The position numbers and the translations under genes were made by a program. Below the pieces are notes generated by a model, which was not told the origin of the DNA, did no database searches, and saw nothing but the letters and a program-made list of their open reading frames with translations. Shown piece after piece: positions 59,591 to 64,000 of a DNA stretch of 64,000 nt; positions within the stretch are counted from its first letter, which is position 1, and every line of letters starts with the position of its first letter. The stretch is from Methanoculleus sp. UBA430. GTDB taxonomy: Archaea; Halobacteriota; Methanomicrobia; Methanomicrobiales; Methanoculleaceae. The stretch lies in NCBI RefSeq assembly GCF_002506585.1, contig NZ_DAXW01000009.1:409406-473405 (forward strand). The letters are read 5' to 3'.

Positions 59591-61580
59591 ACTCGCCGTC
59601 CAGGTCCTGTTCTGGCTTGCGGTCGTCAAACTGCTCCAGCTCGGCACCTGGCCGGCGCTCGACCGCACCCTCGGCAACCTCGCGGCCGCCGCCGCATACC
59701 CGGCATCGGTCCTCCTCTTCACCCTCGGGTCCTGGTACTGCGGCCTGTTGGGCCTTCCGGTCTGGCTCGCTCTCCTGCCGTTCCTCGCCGCTATCGCCCT
59801 CGCCGGGGCGCGGGGGTTCTATGGGAGGGAGCGCCTGCGACCGGCACTCACCTGGGACCTCGCCTTCCTGATCCCCTTCCTCTTCATGCTCGAGGTGCGC
59901 TGGATCAACCCGACCATCTCTTACGCCGAGAAGTTCATGGACCACGCAATCCTCGCGTCGATCATGCGGCAACCGATCGTCCCGCCGCTCGACCCCTGGT
60001 ACGCGGGGGGGACGCTGGACGTCTACTACTACCTCGGCTACTGGATGAGCGGGGTGCTCGGGCTCACGGCCGGGGTGCCCTCGACGGTCACGTTCAACCT
60101 CGTCCTCCCGACCGTGCTCGGCCTTGCCGTTGTCTCGCTCTACGCCCTCGGGCATCTCCTCCTTGATCGTCACCGGTGGCTCCCGGTGCTTGCCCTCTTC
60201 ATCCCGAACCCATCGGCAATCTACCACATCATTATCGGAGATTCCTGGTTTGACGTCCTCTGGGGGAGCACCAGGACAATCACAAACACCATCAACGAGT
60301 ATCCCATCTTCTCGATGCTCTGGGGCGACGTGCACCCGCACGTGATGAGTTTCTTCAACCAGGGGTTCCTGCTCTTCCTCCTGGTCTTCGCTTACCTGCG
60401 GTGGGGGACCCTCTCAATGCGGGGGCGGGTACTCCTCTGCGGGCTTGCCGCCCTCTCTCTCGGATCCATGCCCGGGTTTAACTCCTGGGACGTGCTGGTC
60501 TACGCCCCGGTCACCCTGGTCTTCGGCCTCCTGGTCTGGCGGCGCTACGGGAGCCTCACGTGGGACAGGGCAAAGTCCTGGATGGTGCTTGCGGTGGTGC
60601 CGCCGCTTGCAATCCTGACGTACCTCCCGTTCTACCTGCAGCTCAACAGTCCCGGCATCGAGGGGATCGAGATCGTCCCGACGCCCTCCGCCCCGGTGGA
60701 GTTTCTGCTGGTCCACGGACTCTTCCTTGCGGTGCTGCTCGCCTATTGCGCTCCCGAGATCAGGAAGCGCCCCTACCTCCTCCTTGCCGCGGTGCCGCTC
60801 CTGCTCGCCGGCTATCCGGCCGCAGCCATCGCCGCCGTCCCGTTAGTCTACCTCGTCGTTCGCCGCCGGTTCTCGGCTACCGATACGCTCGCCATCCTCG
60901 GGCTCGCGATCATCCTCGTGACAGAGATCATCTACCTCGTGGACAACATGGGAGAGACCTACTTCCGAATGAACACGCTCTTCAAGTTCTACCTCCCCGC
61001 CTGGTTCCTGATGGGGACGGCAAGCCTCTCCATCATCGGAAAGTGGCTTCAGGGCGCCGGAATAGAAGACCGCATACCTGCCGGGATAAGGAAAGGGTTG
61101 CCGATCCTGGTCGTGGCGCTCCTCCTCATCGCACCCTCCGCTATCAACATCGACTTCGGCTACGGGAGCCGGACCCTCGACGGGGCGGCGTACCTCGAAG
61201 GCTCGCACCCGGGGGATGCGGCAGCGATCGCATTCCTCCGGGACCTTCCCGGGGACCACATCATCATCGAGGCGGAGGGCGGCGATTACACCTACTACTC
61301 CCGGGTTTCGTCGTTCTCCGGCATCCCGGCGGTCATCGGGATGCCATTCCACGAGTACATGTGGCGGGGCGACGAGGGGAGAATAGGCCAGCGAAGTGCC
61401 GACGTGCGGGCCATATACGAACAGCCGTCGCGGACCACCGACCTTGCGCGGGCCTACAACGCCACGCTCCTTTACGTAGGTGCAAGCGAGCGCGATCGTT
61501 ACACCATCTCAATCCCGACGGAAACGCTCGAACTCATCTATGATAGAGAAGGGGTCCAGATATACAGGATTCCAGCGTAG
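59580..61580 (+). CDS. DUF2298 membrane protein (Chlor_Arch_YYY type)
   Basis: 666 residues with about 14 hydrophobic segments. It starts with TTG at 59580 behind GGAGGAG, overlapping the previous gene. WINPTISYAEKFMDHAILASIM, DPWYAGGTLDVYYYLGYWMSGVLG and GDVHPHVMSFF are hallmarks of the archaeal/Chloroflexi DUF2298 family. This family tends to occur with the TIGR03663 (Agl23-like) family found at 52137. A GT-C-type glycosyltransferase function is inferred, not shown. Confidence 0.85.
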   Translation: MAGELAVQVLFWLAVVKLLQLGTWPALDRTLGNLAAAAAYPASVLLFTLGSWYCGLLGLPVWLALLPFLAAIALAGARGFYGRERLRPALTWDLAFLIPFLFMLEVRWINPTISYAEKFMDHAILASIMRQPIVPPLDPWYAGGTLDVYYYLGYWMSGVLGLTAGVPSTVTFNLVLPTVLGLAVVSLYALGHLLLDRHRWLPVLALFIPNPSAIYHIIIGDSWFDVLWGSTRTITNTINEYPIFSMLWGDVHPHVMSFFNQGFLLFLLVFAYLRWGTLSMRGRVLLCGLAALSLGSMPGFNSWDVLVYAPVTLVFGLLVWRRYGSLTWDRAKSWMVLAVVPPLAILTYLPFYLQLNSPGIEGIEIVPTPSAPVEFLLVHGLFLAVLLAYCAPEIRKRPYLLLAAVPLLLAGYPAAAIAAVPLVYLVVRRRFSATDTLAILGLAIILVTEIIYLVDNMGETYFRMNTLFKFYLPAWFLMGTASLSIIGKWLQGAGIEDRIPAGIRKGLPILVVALLLIAPSAINIDFGYGSRTLDGAAYLEGSHPGDAAAIAFLRDLPGDHIIIEAEGGDYTYYSRVSSFSGIPAVIGMPFHEYMWRGDEGRIGQRSADVRAIYEQPSRTTDLARAYNATLLYVGASERDRYTISIPTETLELIYDREGVQIYRIPA

Positions 61581-61657
61581 TGCCACTGGAGACTGCGCTC
61601 ATGCGGGCAGGCACGAGAATACCAGAATAGTACCCCTCTTTGCAGGGTCGAATGACA

Positions 61658-61666
61658 AACCTTTAT
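61658..61666 (+). promoter_or_regulatory. Promoter of the L7Ae operon
   Basis: GACAAACCTTTATCCC (61654-61669) has the same layout as the element before paaK at 14493. It predicts transcription from about 61690 and a leader of about 75 bases. Confidence 0.5.
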
Positions 61667-61709
61667 CCCTCCTCCTATTGACATAATAGAGCGCATTCGA
61701 TCAGCTACG

Positions 61710-61748
61710 CTACTGATGAATGATGACGGAACAGTCGACATCTGTTCC
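61710..61748 (+). promoter_or_regulatory. Structured leader of rpl7ae, possible autoregulatory element
   Basis: CTGATGAATGATGAC (61713-61727) contains C/D-box-like words and is followed by a perfect 7-base hairpin GGAACAG (61728-61734) / CTGTTCC (61742-61748). L7Ae binds kink-turns, and autoregulation through its own leader is reported in other archaea. A complete kink-turn is not demonstrated here. Confidence 0.3.
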
Positions 61749-61763
61749 CGAAAGAGGCGAGTA

Positions 61764-62132
61764 ATGGCAAAGGCATATGTAAAATTCGAGATTCCGGAAG
61801 AGATCCAGAATAAGGCCCTTGAAGCCCTTGAGATTGCAAGAGACACCGGCAAGGTGAAGAAAGGGTCCAACGAGGCGACAAAAGCAGTCGAACGGAACAT
61901 CGCCCAGCTGGTTCTTATCGGTTCGGACGTTGAGCCTGAAGAGATTGTAATGCATCTGCCGCCGCTCTGTGAAGAGAAACAGATTCCTTTCGTCTACATC
62001 ACGAAGCAGAACGATATCGGCTCCGCCAGTGGTCTTGAAGTCGGCTCGGCAGCCGCCGCTATCGTTAAGTCCGGTAAGGCAAAGGATCTCGTCGACGAGA
62101 TCGCGAAGCAGATTGCTGCACTGAGAGCGTGA
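61764..62132 (+). CDS. rpl7ae: 50S ribosomal protein L7Ae
   Basis: 122 residues from the ATG at 61764 (GAGGCGA upstream), which gives the family start MAKAYVKFEIPEEIQNKAL. KGSNEATKAVERNIAQLVLIGSDVEP is the RNA-binding signature. It binds kink-turns in 23S rRNA, C/D and H/ACA guide RNAs and RNase P. It is first in the L7Ae-S28e-L24e-ndk operon. Confidence 0.98.
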   Translation: MAKAYVKFEIPEEIQNKALEALEIARDTGKVKKGSNEATKAVERNIAQLVLIGSDVEPEEIVMHLPPLCEEKQIPFVYITKQNDIGSASGLEVGSAAAAIVKSGKAKDLVDEIAKQIAALRA

Positions 62133-62142
62133 GGGACAAATT

Positions 62143-62352
62143 ATGGCAAACGACGGAACGCCCGCAGAAGTTATCGAGATCATCGGCATGACCGGTATGC
62201 ATGGCGAAGCCCAGCAGGTGAAGTGCCGGGTCCTCGACGGTCCGAACAAGGGGCGGATCATCACCCGCAACACCGTGGGTCCTATCAGGGAGGGAGACAT
62301 TCTCTCGCTGCTCGAGACCGAACGTGAGGCCAAGAAACTCTCGAGGCGGTAA
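62143..62352 (+). CDS. rps28e: 30S ribosomal protein S28e
   Basis: 69 residues with EVIEIIGMTGMHGEAQQVKCRVLDGPNKGRIITRNTVGPIREGDIL-type sequence, full archaeal length, OB fold. It starts 10 bases after rpl7ae and ends 2 bases before rpl24e. Confidence 0.97.
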   Translation: MANDGTPAEVIEIIGMTGMHGEAQQVKCRVLDGPNKGRIITRNTVGPIREGDILSLLETEREAKKLSRR

Positions 62353-62354
62353 CC

Positions 62355-62546
62355 ATGGTCGATAAATATGTCTGCAGTTTCTGTGGAGAGACCCTGGAAC
62401 CCGGCACCGGCAAGATGTTCGTCAAGAGGGACGGGACCATCTACTACTTCTGCAGCACCAAGTGCCAGAACAACTACAGGCTCGGCCGGATACCGCGCCG
62501 CGTGGAGTGGACCGCGGCCGGACGCAAAGCCCGCGGCAAAGAGTGA
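62355..62546 (+). CDS. rpl24e: 50S ribosomal protein L24e
   Basis: 63 residues. The zinc-finger cysteines are CSFC near the N-terminus and CSTKC further on (C-x2-C ... C-x3-C). EPGTGKMFVKRDGTIYYFC is diagnostic. It is the third gene of the operon. Confidence 0.97.
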   Translation: MVDKYVCSFCGETLEPGTGKMFVKRDGTIYYFCSTKCQNNYRLGRIPRRVEWTAAGRKARGKE

Positions 62547-62552
62547 TCCGGC

Positions 62553-63002
62553 ATGGATCGCTCCTTTGTGATGGTCAAGCCCGACGGCGTCCAGCGCGGA
62601 CTCGTCGGGGAGATCGTCTCCCGGTTCGAGGCCAAGGGACTCAAGCTCGCAGGAGCGAAACTTGAGCTCCTCCCCGAGGGACGGGTCATTGAGCAGTACC
62701 GGGAACACCTGGAGAAGCCTTTCTTCCCGGGCCTGAAAGCCTACATCATGAGCGGACCCTGCTTCCTGATGGCCTGGGAGGGCAAGGGTGCAGTCGCGGT
62801 CGTCCGCAGCATGATCGGCGCCACAAACCCCGCCGAGGCTGCACCGGGTTCCATCCGCGGCGACTTCGCTCTCGACATCGGCCGGAACGTGATCCACGCA
62901 TCCGACTCTCCCGAGAGCGCCGCCCGTGAGCTCGGCATCCACTTCGCACCCGGCGAACTGGTCGATTACCCGAAGATCGACGAGTCCGTCCTCTACGAGT
63001 GA
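62553..63002 (+). CDS. ndk: Nucleoside diphosphate kinase
   Basis: 149 residues. Catalytic His115 lies in RNVIHASDSPESA. The N-terminal RSFVMVKPDGVQRGLVGEI and the ATNPAEAAPGSIRGDF motif are conserved. It balances NTP pools. It is the last gene of the ribosomal operon; a T6 run at 63021-63026 follows the stop. Confidence 0.98.
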   Translation: MDRSFVMVKPDGVQRGLVGEIVSRFEAKGLKLAGAKLELLPEGRVIEQYREHLEKPFFPGLKAYIMSGPCFLMAWEGKGAVAVVRSMIGATNPAEAAPGSIRGDFALDIGRNVIHASDSPESAARELGIHFAPGELVDYPKIDESVLYE

Positions 63003-63212
63003 GTGCCGGCGGAAAAACAACTTTTTTATCGGTTCCGCGTGAGAGCAGGGCACCGCAAGCCGCCACGGGAGTACCCTCAGTGCTCACTCTGCACCGTCGG
63101 GACCTGCAGCGAAAAAAACCCTCACCAACGTGGGTTTCCAGAGAAACGGATCGATCGTCCTGTCCGCAAACCACAAGTGCTAATATCGGACCTGTCGCAT
63201 ACCTGATCGCGA
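63003..63212. other. Intergenic region before the MarC-family gene
   Basis: No gene seen. A T-run (63021-63026) ends the ribosomal operon. GCTAATATCGG at about 63179-63189 is a possible TATA box for the MarC gene, about 30 bases before its ATG. Confidence 0.35.
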
Positions 63213-63866
63213 ATGGCGGATCTCCTGAGTTTTGTGCTGCTGAGTTTCTCTTCGGTCATCATCGTAGTGAACCCGCTCGCAGCCACCCTGATCTTCGTCT
63301 CCCTCACCGGCACGATGGACCAGGCAGCGAAGCTCAAGGTCGCGCGTGACGCGAGCCGGTTCGCCCTGATTATCCTGTTGATATTCACCGTCGCAGGCGG
63401 CTGGATCCTGCAGCTCTTCGGCATCTCCATCGAAGCGTTCCGTATCGCAGGCGGCCTCCTCCTCTTCGGGATCGGTATGGACATGGTCTATGCAAAGACC
63501 TCACGGACGAAGATGACCGCCACCGAGAAGTACGAAGGACAGGACACGGACGATATCGCCGTCATGCCACTTGCGGTTCCGATGATCACGGGACCCGGCG
63601 CAATCGCTTCCGTGATCGTACTGATGAACGAGGCGATGGTGATGAGCATCGCCGCAATCGCCATCGTGCCGCTCGCCGCAGTCACAGCTGTCGGGATCAC
63701 TTACTACATGATGCAGAACTCCGAGATCATCGTCCGGCGCATCGGCCAGCGGGAGTTCCGTGCCGTCAACCGGCTGATGGGTATGCTCCTGATTGCGATT
63801 GCGGTCCAGTTCATCCTCATCGGGATCAGATCTGCGTTCCCCATACTCACCGGAGGTCCCACATGA
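63213..63866 (+). CDS. MarC-family (UPF0056) membrane protein
   Basis: 217 residues with six hydrophobic helices. VNPLAATLIFVSLTG in the first helix region and PLAVPMITGPGAIASVIVL in the middle are the family signatures. Despite the name, resistance function is not supported for MarC; its transport role is unknown. The stop overlaps the next start (ATGA). Confidence 0.9.
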   Translation: MADLLSFVLLSFSSVIIVVNPLAATLIFVSLTGTMDQAAKLKVARDASRFALIILLIFTVAGGWILQLFGISIEAFRIAGGLLLFGIGMDMVYAKTSRTKMTATEKYEGQDTDDIAVMPLAVPMITGPGAIASVIVLMNEAMVMSIAAIAIVPLAAVTAVGITYYMMQNSEIIVRRIGQREFRAVNRLMGMLLIAIAVQFILIGIRSAFPILTGGPT

Positions 63867-64000
63867 CACCGGATCGTGCGCTCACCGGGGTGGTCCTGGT
63901 CGGCAGTTGCCTCATTGCAGGCGGGATCCTCATCGGAGCAGAGATATTCGCGGTCGATCTCCCGTTCGCCCCGTACGTCATGGTGACACTCGCCACGCTC
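63863..64000 (+). CDS. Partial membrane protein gene, cut by the window end
   Basis: The first 46 residues (MTPDRALTGVVLVG...) include one hydrophobic helix. The start overlaps the MarC stop (ATGA), so the pair is co-transcribed. Too little is present to name it. Confidence 0.6.
   Translation, partial: MTPDRALTGVVLVGSCLIAGGILIGAEIFAVDLPFAPYVMVTLATL

Overview
The window is a stretch of a methanogenic archaeon chromosome, most likely a Methanoculleus-type member of the Methanomicrobiales. This rests on gene content: archaeal ribosomal proteins L7Ae, S28e and L24e, EF-1 alpha next to S10, CetZ, a split GMP synthase glutaminase subunit, cobZ, a DUF2115-type protein and a siroheme/4Fe-4S reductase-like protein. 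The base composition is GC-rich and the extracellular proteome is large, with PEGA, PKD, BIG2 and PQQ-like domains. No rRNA, tRNA, insertion sequence or CRISPR array was found. All calls come from reading the sequence; no database search was run.

Layout. (1) 1-5.1 kb: a 1188-residue helical-repeat protein, an acylphosphatase, and a convergent stand-alone Cas1 homologue without Cas2, effector genes or an array. (2) 5.2-14.5 kb: a run of exported proteins rich in one domain that resembles the sulfite-oxidase/molybdopterin fold, ending in a lipoprotein of that fold and an orphan WtpA-type tungstate/molybdate-binding lipoprotein. (3) 14.6-17.6 kb: two arylacetate-CoA ligases and a tandem-ACT protein. 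(4) 17.7-25.4 kb: housekeeping genes, including an HPS-RraA fusion, an F420-dependent oxidoreductase, amt-glnK behind a sequence matching the NrpR operator consensus, DUF2115, a nitroreductase, and the guaAA-YkgJ-TraB run. (5) 25.4-29.1 kb: cobT-like, cobZ, cobS and a sulfite-reductase-like protein, with a repeat- and hairpin-rich gap between the two cob arms. (6) 29.1-33.4 kb: an ECF-type importer (T, fused A-A, S) in one operon with a small anchored surface protein and a TiaS-like gene. (7) 33.5-37.8 kb: a MoxR-DUF58-VWA-BatD operon. (8) 38.3-49.9 kb: three exported proteins, one of 2364 residues, carrying the same two-part module as the ECF-linked surface protein. (9) 50-64 kb: EF-1A/S10, an Agl23-like glycosyltransferase, cetZ with a membrane-anchored coiled-coil partner, a lipid-linked sugar/membrane cluster, the L7Ae-S28e-L24e-ndk operon, and a MarC-family protein.

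Most unusual points. A two-part surface module occurs five times. In the copy encoded with the ECF importer its two halves are in the opposite order, which suggests a ligand-capture function for the module (inference). Six SUOX-like extracytoplasmic domains lie beside an orphan oxyanion-binding lipoprotein. The lone Cas1 lacks a glutamate at the position where the first metal ligand is expected. Two surface genes encode their C-terminal anchor within a terminator-like hairpin.
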